From the NCBI RefSeq assembly GCF_900635445.1, contig NZ_LR134117.1:1426001-1490000 (forward strand): 64,000 bases of DNA, written 5' to 3'. The stretch is from Serratia odorifera (GTDB taxonomy: Bacteria; Pseudomonadota; Gammaproteobacteria; Enterobacterales; Enterobacteriaceae). This document shows, in pieces, positions 34,780 to 43,377 of the stretch. The notes beneath the pieces are model-generated. The model saw only the letters and a list, made by a program, of their open reading frames with translations, was not told the DNA's origin and did not search any database. Each line of letters opens with the position of its first letter. Position 1 is the stretch's first letter. Both the position numbers and the translations under genes were made by a program.

Positions 34780-35865
34780 ATGATGATGAACGACGCGCCA
34801 GCACAGATCCCTGCCACTCCTCCACAGCGTATTTTGATCGTCAAGCTGCGCCACCACGGTGACATGCTGCTGACGACACCGGTTATCAACACGCTGAAAG
34901 CCAATTACCCCGAGGCGCAGATCGATGTGCTGCTGTATAAAGAAACCCAGGACATGCTGGCCGACAACCCGGCGTTGACGCAGGTGTTCATCATCGATCG
35001 CCAATGGAAAAAACAGGGCACCAGAGCCCACCTGGCGCAAGAATGGCGCCTGATCCGTCAATTGCAGGCCCGGCAGTACGATCTGGTGGTCAATCTGGCC
35101 GACCAGTGGCGCAGCGCGCTGGTTACTCGCCTCACCGGCGCAACGGTTCGCCTGGGGTTTGATTTCCCCAAGCGACGCGGGGCGCTGTGGCGTCACTGCC
35201 ATACTCACCTGGTGCCGGTCGACGACCACGCCAATCTTCATACCGTCGAGCAGAACCTGTCGCTGCTGCAACCGCTGGGCCTGAAAATCACCAACAGCCA
35301 AGTCACCATGAGCTACGCGCCGCAAGACTGGCAGGCGTGCGCCACGCTGTTGCAGCAGCACGGCATCAGCGACGGTTACATCATGGTGCAACCTACCTCT
35401 CGCTGGTTTTTTAAATGCTGGAGTGAGGAAAAAATGGCCGCCACCATCAGCGCGCTGCACGCCGATGGTCACACCATCGTCATTACCTCCGGTCCGGACG
35501 CTAAAGAACGCCAGATGGTCGAGCGTATTGTGGCCCAGAGCCCGCCGCAGGGTGTGGTGTCGCTGGCCGGCCAGTTGACACTGCGGCAACTGGCCGCGCT
35601 TATCGATCATGCCAAACTGTTTATCGGCGTAGATTCGGTGCCCATGCATATGGCGGCGGCGCTGCAAACGCCGTGCATCGCGCTGTTTGGCCCGTCCAAA
35701 CTGGTGTTTTGGCGCCCGTGGCAGGCCATCGGCACCGTTATCTGGGCCGGCGATTATGGCACCCTGCCCGATCCGGATGATATCAATACCGGCACCGATG
35801 AACGCTACCTTGACCTTATTCCTACAGACGCGGTGATTGCAGCCGCGCGGAGCCAGCTTGCATGA
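34780..35865 (+). CDS. waaQ: LPS core heptosyltransferase III
   Basis: 361 residues, GT9. RILIVKLRHHGDMLLTTPVINTLKANYPEAQIDVLLY (about 18-54), the WaaQ-specific VNLADQWRSALVTRLTGA, VQPTSRWFFKCW and GVDSVPMHMAAAL identify it. It adds the side-branch heptose (Hep III) to Hep II. It starts a waaQ-wabG-wabH run, overlapping wabG by four bases. Confidence 0.92.
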   Translation: MMMNDAPAQIPATPPQRILIVKLRHHGDMLLTTPVINTLKANYPEAQIDVLLYKETQDMLADNPALTQVFIIDRQWKKQGTRAHLAQEWRLIRQLQARQYDLVVNLADQWRSALVTRLTGATVRLGFDFPKRRGALWRHCHTHLVPVDDHANLHTVEQNLSLLQPLGLKITNSQVTMSYAPQDWQACATLLQQHGISDGYIMVQPTSRWFFKCWSEEKMAATISALHADGHTIVITSGPDAKERQMVERIVAQSPPQGVVSLAGQLTLRQLAALIDHAKLFIGVDSVPMHMAAALQTPCIALFGPSKLVFWRPWQAIGTVIWAGDYGTLPDPDDINTGTDERYLDLIPTDAVIAAARSQLA

Positions 35866-36989
35866 AAGCATTTCGTTTGGCGATTGTGCGCCAAAAATAT
35901 CGACCGGACGGCGGAGCCGAGCGTTTCGTTTCCCGAGCGCTGGAGGCTCTGGAGCAACAGGACCTCGAACTGAACGTGATCACCCGTGAATGGCAGGGTG
36001 ACGCCAACCCAAATTGGCATATTCATTTATGTAACCCAATGAAGTTCGGCCGCATCAGTCGTGAACGCGGTTTCGCCGAAGCGGCACGCGCGCTCTGGCA
36101 GAAAGAACGGTTCGATCTGGTGCAGAGCCATGAGCGGATTGCCGGCTGCGATATTTATCGTGCCGGCGATGGGGTACACCGGCGCTGGCTGTTGCAACGT
36201 GCGCGCCTGTTGCCGGAATGGCGGCGCAAGTGGCTGTTTTCCAATCGTTACCACCGTTATGTGATGTGTGCTGAGCGCGCGATGTATGCTGCACCGGAAC
36301 TGAAGGCGGTCATCTGCAACGCAGAAATGATCAAGCAGGAAATCATTGCCGACTTCGGCGTGCCGGCGGATAAAATCACCGTTATTTACAACGCGATCGA
36401 TAACCAGAAATTCCTGCCGGCCAATCAGCAGCTCAGACAGCAGCTGCGTCAGCAGTACCAGATCCCGCAACAGGCGCACTGTCTGATTTTTGTCGGTTCC
36501 GGTTTTGAGCGCAAAGGCTTGGCAACGGCAATCCGCGCCGTCGCCGCCACCGACAGCTATTTGCTGGTGGTTGGCAAGGACAAGGCGGAAAAGCGCTACC
36601 GCGCACTGGCGCAGTCGTTAGGCTGTGGTGAACGGGTGCGTTTCATGGGGGTACAAAAGCAGACGCTGCCGTTCTACCAGAGTGCCGACGCGCTGTTACT
36701 GCCGACGCTGTACGATCCCTTCCCCAACGTGATTCTGGAGGCAATGTCCTGCGGGCTGCCGGTGATCACCAGCAACACCTGCGGCGGCAGCGAGTTTATT
36801 ACGCCAGGGCAGAATGGCTATGTCACCGATGCGCTGGACGTCACGGCGATTGCCGAGGCCATCCGCGCGTTGCCACGCCAGGCCATCGGCTCATCGATGG
36901 GCGAAGCGGCGCGGCTGGGCATTATGTCGGCAACGCCGGCGCGACTCTCCGAACAACTGGTTTCGTTGTATAACCGACTACTGGATTAA
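35862..36989 (+). CDS. wabG: Core galacturonosyltransferase WabG
   Basis: 375 residues, GT4. The N-terminus FRLAIVRQKYRPDGGAERFVSRALEAL and HERIAGCDIYRAGDGVHRRWLLQR closely follow Klebsiella WabG as remembered. The C-terminal donor site has DPFPNVILEAMSCGLPVI. WabG adds galacturonic acid to the heptose core in Klebsiella and Serratia; WaaG of E. coli is the related glucosyltransferase, so the donor rests on genus context. Confidence 0.88.
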   Translation: MKAFRLAIVRQKYRPDGGAERFVSRALEALEQQDLELNVITREWQGDANPNWHIHLCNPMKFGRISRERGFAEAARALWQKERFDLVQSHERIAGCDIYRAGDGVHRRWLLQRARLLPEWRRKWLFSNRYHRYVMCAERAMYAAPELKAVICNAEMIKQEIIADFGVPADKITVIYNAIDNQKFLPANQQLRQQLRQQYQIPQQAHCLIFVGSGFERKGLATAIRAVAATDSYLLVVGKDKAEKRYRALAQSLGCGERVRFMGVQKQTLPFYQSADALLLPTLYDPFPNVILEAMSCGLPVITSNTCGGSEFITPGQNGYVTDALDVTAIAEAIRALPRQAIGSSMGEAARLGIMSATPARLSEQLVSLYNRLLD

Positions 36990-36992
36990 CCT

Positions 36993-38090
36993 ATGCGTAT
37001 CCTGATGATTATCGACGGGCTGCCCGGCGGCGGAGCAGAAAAGGTGGTACTGACCCTGTGTCAGGGCATGCAGCAACTGGGTCATGAGGTCAGTCTGATC
37101 TCCTTGCGCGACGTATGTAACTACCCGATCCCCCCAGGCATTCACTATCAGGTAGTGGCAGATCGCAGCCGCGCGCCGTGGCGCAAGCTGACCGAGCTTT
37201 CACGCCGTGCCGCACAGCTGGACCAGGCCGTCACCGCCAACGAGCGGCAGCATGGCGCATACGATTTGGTATTTTCCAATCTGCACAAAACCGATCGTAT
37301 CGTCAGCCGCAGCACGCTGCTTGGCGGCGATCGAGTCTGGTTCTGCATTCACGGCATGCTGTCCACCTCCTATCTCGGTCACCGCAGCGGACTGGACCGC
37401 TGGCTGAAGCAGCGCAAGATTGCCAAGGTTTACCACCAGCGCAATATCGTGGCCGTTTCACGCGCGGTGGGCGACGATCTGCAACAGAATCTGCCCATTC
37501 GCGCCAAACAGCTGGCGGTGATCAACAACCCGTTTGATATCGCCGCCATTGAACAGTTGGCCGCGCAACCGTGCGAGCTGGCCGGCCAAGACTATCTGCT
37601 GCATGTCGGACGCTTCCACCCGCACAAGCGCCACGATCGGCTGCTGAAGGCCTATGCGCTATCCGGCATTGAGGCGCCTCTGGCGTTGATTGGCGCGGGT
37701 AAAGAGAGCGAGCTCGACGCCGTCAGGCAGTTGGCGAGCCAGTTGGGTATCGAACAGCGCGTCCTGCTGCTCGGCTTCCAGGAAAATCCGTACCCGTTTA
37801 TCAAGCATGCGGCTCAGTTGGTGCTCAGTTCAGACAGTGAAGGGTTCGGCAACGTGTTGGTGGAAGCGCTGCTGTGCGGCACGCCGGTGGTCAGTACCCG
37901 CTGCCCGGGTGGTCCGGCGGAGATTCTGGAAAATGCCGGCATGACCGACGCATTGGCGGAGCTGAATGAAAACTCGCTGGCGGAGAAAATGGCGCTGATA
38001 TATCGTCAGCCGCCAGAAATAAATCACCAACGGCTGATGCGCTACGGTCTACAGCCTATTTGCGAGCAATATCTGGCACTGAAAAAATAA
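36993..38090 (+). CDS. wabH: Core N-acetylglucosaminyltransferase WabH
   Basis: 365 residues, GT4: MRILMIIDGLPGGGAEKVVLTLCQGM at the start, HVGRFHPHKRHDRLLKAY (about 203-220), and SSDSEGFGNVLVEALLCGTPVVS as the donor site. By Klebsiella precedent WabH puts GlcNAc on the WabG-added GalA, and WabN then deacetylates it. It follows wabG by 3 bases. A GGCAGGGG/CCCCTGCC hairpin at 38095-38116 follows the stop. Confidence 0.85.
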   Translation: MRILMIIDGLPGGGAEKVVLTLCQGMQQLGHEVSLISLRDVCNYPIPPGIHYQVVADRSRAPWRKLTELSRRAAQLDQAVTANERQHGAYDLVFSNLHKTDRIVSRSTLLGGDRVWFCIHGMLSTSYLGHRSGLDRWLKQRKIAKVYHQRNIVAVSRAVGDDLQQNLPIRAKQLAVINNPFDIAAIEQLAAQPCELAGQDYLLHVGRFHPHKRHDRLLKAYALSGIEAPLALIGAGKESELDAVRQLASQLGIEQRVLLLGFQENPYPFIKHAAQLVLSSDSEGFGNVLVEALLCGTPVVSTRCPGGPAEILENAGMTDALAELNENSLAEKMALIYRQPPEINHQRLMRYGLQPICEQYLALKK

Positions 38091-38123
38091 TCGCGGCAGG
38101 GGTTAGCCCCCTGCCCAGAATAA

Positions 38124-39134
38124 TTAACCGAGCGCCTGTATCCGTTGCCAGACGTCCTCCACCGGCACGTCAATACAGTCACCGGATTCGGTTTGCAATA
38201 TTTCATATTGCCCTGACCAGGGATGCCAGGATTCTTTATCGGTATCGCCAAAGAACACCACCTGGGTTTTATTCAACGCCGCCGCCAAATGCATTTGCCC
38301 GCCGTCGCTGCACAACACCAAGTGGCATAAATCGAATGCCGCGAGCAGCTCGCGCACCGAGGCCGTCGGATACAGGGCAACGCGTTCGCTTTGGCATTGC
38401 GCCAGCAACTGCTCCGCACGCTTTTGATCGCCGATGTCGTCCGGCGCCAGCGTGCCCTGCGGCGACCAGAAAATCAGCACGGCATTATCGCTATCGACGG
38501 TCAAGCGGCGCACGATCTCGGCATAACGCTCCAGCGGCCAGCGACGATTGGCAATACGGCTGCTGATATGCACCGCGTAAATACGCGTGGCGTCCGGCAG
38601 CAGTCGCTGCCGCCGTTGTTGCGCCAACTGCTGCTCTTCGGCAGTCAAATACACCCGCACCGGTGGAATGGCGATCGGTTTATCGGTAATGGCAGACAGA
38701 TAGCTGAAGGTGTGCTCTACCTGATGCTTACCGGAAAAATCGTCATGTTTAAACGGGCGGGTTATTTCCGGCGTGCCCAGATCGGCACCGATAATATGTT
38801 TGGCTCCCGCCATTTTCGCCAGTCGTAAACTGTATTTACAGGGCACCGGGTTGGCGAGGATCGCCGCATCGAAGTTAATTTTACGCAGTTTGAGAAAAAT
38901 CATCAGGCGTTCAAGATAAACCCCCAGCGTGGTTTCATTTTTCGCCTTGTGCTTGGCTTTCTTATAAACAAAAACCCGTTCGATATGGGGATTATTCTTA
39001 ACGACGTCCTGACTGATTTTATTGATTAACAGGTAGAGTTTGGCCTCGGGATAGGCAATTTTTACCGCTTCAATCAGCGGGGTCGTACAAACCAGATCGC
39101 CAATGTTGTCGCGGCGAATAATTAAAATATTTTT
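38124..39134 (-). CDS. GT9-family glycosyltransferase (heptosyltransferase-like)
   Basis: 336 residues from the ATG at 39134 (MKNILIIRRDNIGDLVCTTPLIEAVK). HISSRIANRRWPLERYAEI and CSDGGQMHLAAALNKTQVVFFGD are GT9 acceptor and donor motifs. It is a fourth heptosyltransferase-like enzyme beyond WaaC, WaaF and WaaQ, or a fifth with the gene at 32490-33614, so it may add outer-core heptose. It is isolated on the minus strand between wabH and waaA. Confidence 0.8.
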   Translation of the reverse strand, partial: KNILIIRRDNIGDLVCTTPLIEAVKIAYPEAKLYLLINKISQDVVKNNPHIERVFVYKKAKHKAKNETTLGVYLERLMIFLKLRKINFDAAILANPVPCKYSLRLAKMAGAKHIIGADLGTPEITRPFKHDDFSGKHQVEHTFSYLSAITDKPIAIPPVRVYLTAEEQQLAQQRRQRLLPDATRIYAVHISSRIANRRWPLERYAEIVRRLTVDSDNAVLIFWSPQGTLAPDDIGDQKRAEQLLAQCQSERVALYPTASVRELLAAFDLCHLVLCSDGGQMHLAAALNKTQVVFFGDTDKESWHPWSGQYEILQTESGDCIDVPVEDVWQRIQALG

Positions 39135-39262
39135 CATACCAAGCCTATCGACGAAAACGCTCGCCTGTTGTCTGAAACTGCCACCCAAGGTTACCAAATT
39201 AGCGCCTTTCCCTTCCAGTTATGGTACTATTCCGATTAACCCATATAAATGAAATTGATAGA

Positions 39263-40540
39263 ATGTTGCTGCGTTTATATCAGGTACTACTCTACCTCAT
39301 CCAACCCCTGATCTGGCTCCGCTTATTACTGCGTAGCCGCAAAGCGCCAGCCTACCGAAAACGCTGGGCAGAGCGCTATGGCTTCTGCGCCGGCAAAGTG
39401 GTGCCGGGCGGTATCATGCTGCATTCCGTTTCTGTCGGTGAGACACTCGCCGCCATCCCGCTGGTACGCGCGCTGCGTCACCGCTACCCTTATTTGCCGA
39501 TTACTGTGACCACAATGACGCCGACTGGTTCAGAGCGCGTTCAGTCCGCCTTCGGCAAAGACGTCCATCACGTTTATCTGCCCTACGATCTGCCCGGCTC
39601 AATGCGTCGTTTCCTCGATCAGGTGAATCCCAAATTGGTGATCATCATGGAAACCGAGCTGTGGCCAAACATGATCAATGCGCTGCACCAGCGCCAAATC
39701 CCGCTGGTGATCGCCAACGCGCGTCTTTCCGCCCGTTCTGCGGCGGGCTACAAGAAAATTGGCGGCTTCGTGCGTGATATGCTGCGGCGCATTACGCTGA
39801 TTGCCGCACAAAATCAGGAGGATGGCGAGCGCTTTATCGAGCTGGGTCTCAAGCGTTCGCAACTGACGGTCACCGGTAGCCTGAAGTTTGATATTTCCGT
39901 CACGCCGGAACTGGCGGCACGAGCCGTCACGCTGCGGCGACAATGGGCGCCGCGTCGCCCAGTGTGGATCGCCACCAGCACCCACGAAGGCGAAGAGGCC
40001 ATTCTGCTGGCGGCGCACCGCAAGCTGCTGGAGCAACACCCCGAGCTGCTGTTGATTTTGGTACCCCGCCATCCGGAACGCTTCCCCACCGCCAAAGAGC
40101 TGACGCAAAAAGCCGGCTTCAGTTACATCACCCGCAGCAGCGGCGAGATCCCCTCTGGTAGCACGCAGGTGGTTATCGGCGACACCATGGGCGAACTGAT
40201 GCTGCTGTACGGTATTGCCGATCTGGCCTTCGTCGGCGGCAGCCTGGTGGAGCGTGGCGGTCATAACCCACTGGAAGCCGCGGCGCACGCCATTCCGGTG
40301 CTGATGGGACCGCATACTTTCAACTTCAAGGATATCTGCGCCAAGCTGTCACAGGCCGAAGGGCTGATTACCATCACCGATGTCGATTCACTGGTCAAAG
40401 AAGTGGCAACACTGCTGACCGATGAAGACTACCGCCGTTACTATGGCCGCCATGCCGTGGAAGTACTGTATCAAAATCAGGGAGCGCTCCAGCGCCTGCT
40501 GCAACTGCTGGAGCCCTATCTGCCGCCTCGGAGTCACTAA
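39263..40540 (+). CDS. waaA: 3-deoxy-D-manno-octulosonic acid (Kdo) transferase
   Basis: 425 residues from the ATG at 39263, exactly the E. coli length. An N-terminal membrane anchor is followed by the WaaA domain (RKRWAERYGF, GGIMLHSVSVGETLAAIPLVRAL) and the C-terminal GGSLVERGGHNPLEAAAHAIPVL. It attaches two Kdo residues to lipid IVA before late acylation and is essential in most enterobacteria. It overlaps waaE by one base. Confidence 0.97.
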   Translation: MLLRLYQVLLYLIQPLIWLRLLLRSRKAPAYRKRWAERYGFCAGKVVPGGIMLHSVSVGETLAAIPLVRALRHRYPYLPITVTTMTPTGSERVQSAFGKDVHHVYLPYDLPGSMRRFLDQVNPKLVIIMETELWPNMINALHQRQIPLVIANARLSARSAAGYKKIGGFVRDMLRRITLIAAQNQEDGERFIELGLKRSQLTVTGSLKFDISVTPELAARAVTLRRQWAPRRPVWIATSTHEGEEAILLAAHRKLLEQHPELLLILVPRHPERFPTAKELTQKAGFSYITRSSGEIPSGSTQVVIGDTMGELMLLYGIADLAFVGGSLVERGGHNPLEAAAHAIPVLMGPHTFNFKDICAKLSQAEGLITITDVDSLVKEVATLLTDEDYRRYYGRHAVEVLYQNQGALQRLLQLLEPYLPPRSH

Positions 40541-41313
40541 TGAGCAACCGCAAAAGCCTGTCGGTAGTCATGATTGCGAAAAACGAAGCCGACCTGCTAC
40601 CGGATTGCCTGCAATCGGTGCAATGGGCCGATGAAATCATCGTGCTTGACGGCGGCAGCCAGGACGCAAGCCGCGCCATCGCCGAAGGCCTGGGCGCCAA
40701 AGTACTGGAGAACAGCGACTGGCAAGGCTTTGGCAAACAGCGCCAACTCGCCCAGCGCTACGCCAGCTGCGATTACGTTTTTATGATCGATGCCGACGAG
40801 CGCGTCACCCCGCAATTGCGTCAGTCGATTGAACAGACGCTGAGCGCCGCTGACGACAACGTGGTTTACAGCATCGGCCGCCGTAACCTGTTTCTCGGCC
40901 GCTTTATGCGCCACAGCGGCTGGTATCCAGACCGCGTCAATCGTCTGTACGCCCGTGAACGCTACCGCTATAACGACCACCTGGTGCATGAGTCGCTGGC
41001 CATCGGCAGCGCCCGCGTAGTGCCGTTAAGCGGCGATCTGCTGCACCTGACCTGCCGTGACTTCTTCGCCTTCCAGCGCAAGCAGCTGCATTATGCGCAG
41101 GAATGGGCCAATCAACGCCATGCGGCCGGCAAGCACTGTGGCTATGCGTCGATTCTCAGCCATACGCTGGGTGCCTTCTGCAAGACCTGGCTGCTGCGTG
41201 CGGGCTTCCTTGACGGCAAACAGGGGTTGCTGTTGGCGGTGGTTAACGCGCAATATACCTTCAATAAATACGCCGCCCTGTGGGCGTTGGGCCGTAACAA
41301 CGCTGAGAAGTGA
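40540..41313 (+). CDS. waaE: LPS core beta-1,4-glucosyltransferase WaaE
   Basis: 257 residues, GT2: SLSVVMIAKNEADLLPDCLQSVQWADEIIVLDGGSQD (about 6-42) and the acidic FMIDADERVTPQL. WaaE of Serratia marcescens and Klebsiella adds glucose to the first heptose; E. coli K-12 lacks the activity. The order waaA-waaE-coaD is the Klebsiella/Serratia arrangement. Confidence 0.93.
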   Translation: MSNRKSLSVVMIAKNEADLLPDCLQSVQWADEIIVLDGGSQDASRAIAEGLGAKVLENSDWQGFGKQRQLAQRYASCDYVFMIDADERVTPQLRQSIEQTLSAADDNVVYSIGRRNLFLGRFMRHSGWYPDRVNRLYARERYRYNDHLVHESLAIGSARVVPLSGDLLHLTCRDFFAFQRKQLHYAQEWANQRHAAGKHCGYASILSHTLGAFCKTWLLRAGFLDGKQGLLLAVVNAQYTFNKYAALWALGRNNAEK

Positions 41314-41315
41314 AT

Positions 41316-41801
41316 ATGACCAGTAAAGCCATCTATCCCGGTACCTTCGATCCGATGACCAACGGTCATCTGGATTTGGTCACCCGCGCGTCGCTGATGT
41401 TCGATCGTGTGATCCTGGCCATTGCCGCCAGCCCAAGCAAAAAACCGCTGTTTACCCTGGAGGAGCGCGTAGCGCTGGCGACGCAGGTCACCTCGCATCT
41501 GGACAATGTCGAAGTACTGGGCTTTAGCGAACTGATGGCCCATTTCGCCGCCCATCAGAACGCCAATATTCTGGTGCGCGGCCTGCGGGCGGTTTCGGAC
41601 TTTGAGTATGAATTGCAGTTGGCCAACATGAATCGCCACCTGATGCCCCAGTTGGAGAGCGTGTTTCTGATGCCGTCGGAAGAGTGGTCATTCATCTCCT
41701 CGTCGCTGGTAAAAGAAGTGGCTCGTCACGGTGGAGACATTTCACCGTTCTTGCCGGATGTCGTCACCCAGGCGCTGATGGCAAAACTGTCGACCCAGTG
41801 A
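41316..41801 (+). CDS. coaD: Phosphopantetheine adenylyltransferase
   Basis: 161 residues from the ATG at 41316. A nucleotidyltransferase with YPGTFDPMTNGHLDL (HxGH-type motif) and EEWSFISSSLVKEVARHGGD (the ISSTxxR-like loop). It catalyses the fourth step of CoA synthesis, making dephospho-CoA. It follows waaE by 2 bases. Its stop abuts the convergent mutM stop with no gap. Confidence 0.97.
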   Translation: MTSKAIYPGTFDPMTNGHLDLVTRASLMFDRVILAIAASPSKKPLFTLEERVALATQVTSHLDNVEVLGFSELMAHFAAHQNANILVRGLRAVSDFEYELQLANMNRHLMPQLESVFLMPSEEWSFISSSLVKEVARHGGDISPFLPDVVTQALMAKLSTQ

Positions 41802-42611
41802 TCAATGCTGGCAGCGGCGGCAAAAGAAAGTGCTGCGCTGCCCGTGTTTGGCGCTTTCAATCGGCGTGCCGCAAACACGGCAAGGTTCCCCCGCTCGCCC
41901 ATACACCTGCAATTCCTGCGCAAAATATCCCGGCTTGCCGTCTGATTGCAGGAAATCCCGCAACGTGGTGCCACCCTGCTCGATCGAACGCAGTAATACC
42001 GCCTTGATGGTCTCCGCCAGCAGGTCAGCTTCGGCCCGCGTCAACGACCCGGCCTGACGGTCGGGCAGAATTCCAGCGGTAAACAGCGATTCGCTGGCAT
42101 AAATATTACCGACGCCCACCACCAGTTTGTTATCCATCAGCCAGGGTTTGATCAGGGTGCGCTTGTTACGTGATTTATCAAAAAGATACTGGCCGTCAAA
42201 CGCTTCGCTCAACGGTTCCGGCCCCAGGTGGGCCAACACGTTGCTGGCTGCCAGGTCGTCACACCATAACCAGGCACCGAAACGACGTGGATCGGTGTAG
42301 CGCAGGATCATGCCGTTGCTCATTACCAGGTCAACGTGGTCATGCTTGCCCGCCTCACTCTCTTCCGCCAGCATACGCAGGCTGCCTGACATGCCGAGAT
42401 GTACGATTATCCAGCCGTGATCCAGCTCAATCAGCAGGTATTTGGCACGACGCTGTACGCTGCGCACCGGCCGGTCGCTCAATGCCAGGATTTGTTCTGA
42501 GACAGGCCAGCGCAAACGTGCATTGCGCACCACGGCGTACTGAATACTGTGGCCAACAAGATAAGGCTCGATACCACGACGGCTGGTTTCAACTTCTGGC
42601 AATTCAGGCAT
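41802..42611 (-). CDS. mutM: Formamidopyrimidine-DNA glycosylase
   Basis: 269 residues (E. coli 269). PELPEVET after Met gives the catalytic P2 and E3. The H2TH region NIYASESLFTAGI and the C-terminal zinc finger (CRVCGTPIESAKHGQRSTFFCRRC) are intact. It excises 8-oxoguanine from DNA and nicks the abasic site. It is downstream of rpmG, separated by a terminator. Confidence 0.97.
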   Translation of the reverse strand: MPELPEVETSRRGIEPYLVGHSIQYAVVRNARLRWPVSEQILALSDRPVRSVQRRAKYLLIELDHGWIIVHLGMSGSLRMLAEESEAGKHDHVDLVMSNGMILRYTDPRRFGAWLWCDDLAASNVLAHLGPEPLSEAFDGQYLFDKSRNKRTLIKPWLMDNKLVVGVGNIYASESLFTAGILPDRQAGSLTRAEADLLAETIKAVLLRSIEQGGTTLRDFLQSDGKPGYFAQELQVYGRAGEPCRVCGTPIESAKHGQRSTFFCRRCQH

Positions 42612-42650
42612 GGCGTGCTCTCCCTCAGACTTAACCCTTTATTATAAAAC

Positions 42651-42675
42651 AAAAAACCCGGCCGAAGCCGGGTTT
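42651..42675 (-). terminator. Terminator of rpmB-rpmG
   Basis: AACCCGGC/GCCGGGTT with a TTCG loop on the minus strand (42655-42674), followed by a TTTT run. Some read-through into mutM, as in E. coli, is expected. Confidence 0.88.
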
Positions 42676-42698
42676 CAATTAATCCGCTAAATTAACGA

Positions 42699-42866
42699 TT
42701 ACTTAATTTTAGCTTCTTTGTAGATCACGTGTTGACGGACAACTGGATCGAATTTCTTCAGTTCCAATTTTTCCGGCTTAGTACGCTTGTTCTTCGTGGT
42801 GGTATAGAAGTGACCAGTACCAGCAGAAGAAACCAGCTTGATCTTCTCGCGAACACCTTTAGCCAT
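42699..42866 (-). CDS. rpmG: 50S ribosomal protein L33
   Basis: 55 codons, the standard L33 length: begins MAKGVREKIKLVSSAGTGHFYTT and ends VIYKEAKIK. It is a small basic protein of the 50S subunit near the E site. It is the C-minus type, without zinc cysteines. It follows rpmB by 11 bases. Confidence 0.97.
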   Translation of the reverse strand: MAKGVREKIKLVSSAGTGHFYTTTKNKRTKPEKLELKKFDPVVRQHVIYKEAKIK

Positions 42867-42877
42867 GATGCAGTTCC

Positions 42878-43114
42878 TTAATACTTCTCACCACGGGCAC
42901 GCAGATCGGCCAAGACCGTCTCAATACCCTTCTTATCAATAACACGCATACCTTTAGCAGATACACGCAGAGTTACAAAGCGCTTCTCAGCCTCAACCCA
43001 AAAACGGTGTGAGTGCAGGTTTGGCAGAAAACGGCGTTTGGTCGCGTTCATTGCGTGGGAACGGTTGTTACCGCTCACCGGGCGCTTGCCAGTAACTTGG
43101 CAGACTCGGGACAT
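42878..43114 (-). CDS. rpmB: 50S ribosomal protein L28
   Basis: 78 residues as in E. coli, beginning MSRVCQVTGKRPVSGNNRSHA and containing NLHSHRFW. It is a structural protein of the large subunit. It is the first gene of rpmB-rpmG. Its promoter is about 190 bp upstream, with a MITE-like element in the leader between them. Confidence 0.97.
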   Translation of the reverse strand: MSRVCQVTGKRPVSGNNRSHAMNATKRRFLPNLHSHRFWVEAEKRFVTLRVSAKGMRVIDKKGIETVLADLRARGEKY

Positions 43115-43180
43115 GTCTATTCTCCAAAAATCAAATCAGCTCGAGCTTCGTATAGGGTATGGCCGCCTCGTCAGGCTTTA

Positions 43181-43270
43181 GAGCCCATCTCAGCAAACTT
43201 CATACTGAGGAGACTCTCGTCATCAGGTCAGAAACCGCACACCAGGTCAGAAACCTGCTGAGATAGGCTC
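43181..43270. mobile_element. MITE-like element (90 bp) in the rpmB leader
   Basis: The ends are GAGCCCATCTCAGCA (43181-43195) and TGCTGAGATAGGCTC (43256-43270), a 15-bp inverted repeat with one mismatch. TTA flanks both sides (43178-43180 and 43271-43273), as a 3-bp target duplication. The interior holds CAGGTCAGAAACC twice (43224-43236, 43243-43255). GAGCC...ATCTCA ends and TNA duplications resemble the IS1031/IS5 group as I remember it. There is no coding capacity. Confidence 0.65.
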
Positions 43271-43304
43271 TTAACGCCAAACCCAAGATTCTCAAAGGTG
43301 GCGT

Positions 43305-43333
43305 AGTATACGCTCTGAAGCGTAAGTGCTCAA
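43305..43333 (-). promoter_or_regulatory. Sigma-70 promoter of rpmB-rpmG
   Basis: On the minus strand TTGAGC (43328-43333) is 17 bases from TATACT (43305-43310). The following sequence (ACGCCACCTTTGAGAATCT) resembles the E. coli rpmB start region as remembered. Confidence 0.7.
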
Positions 43334-43377
43334 GTCCCGAACAGCTAAAGATCCCGCAAGGATCGCGAAAAATTTGC

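Noticed and set aside
34744..35871. A 375-codon minus-strand frame opposite waaQ
   Set aside because: Antisense to a full-length WaaQ; composition is not protein-like and no ribosome site precedes it.
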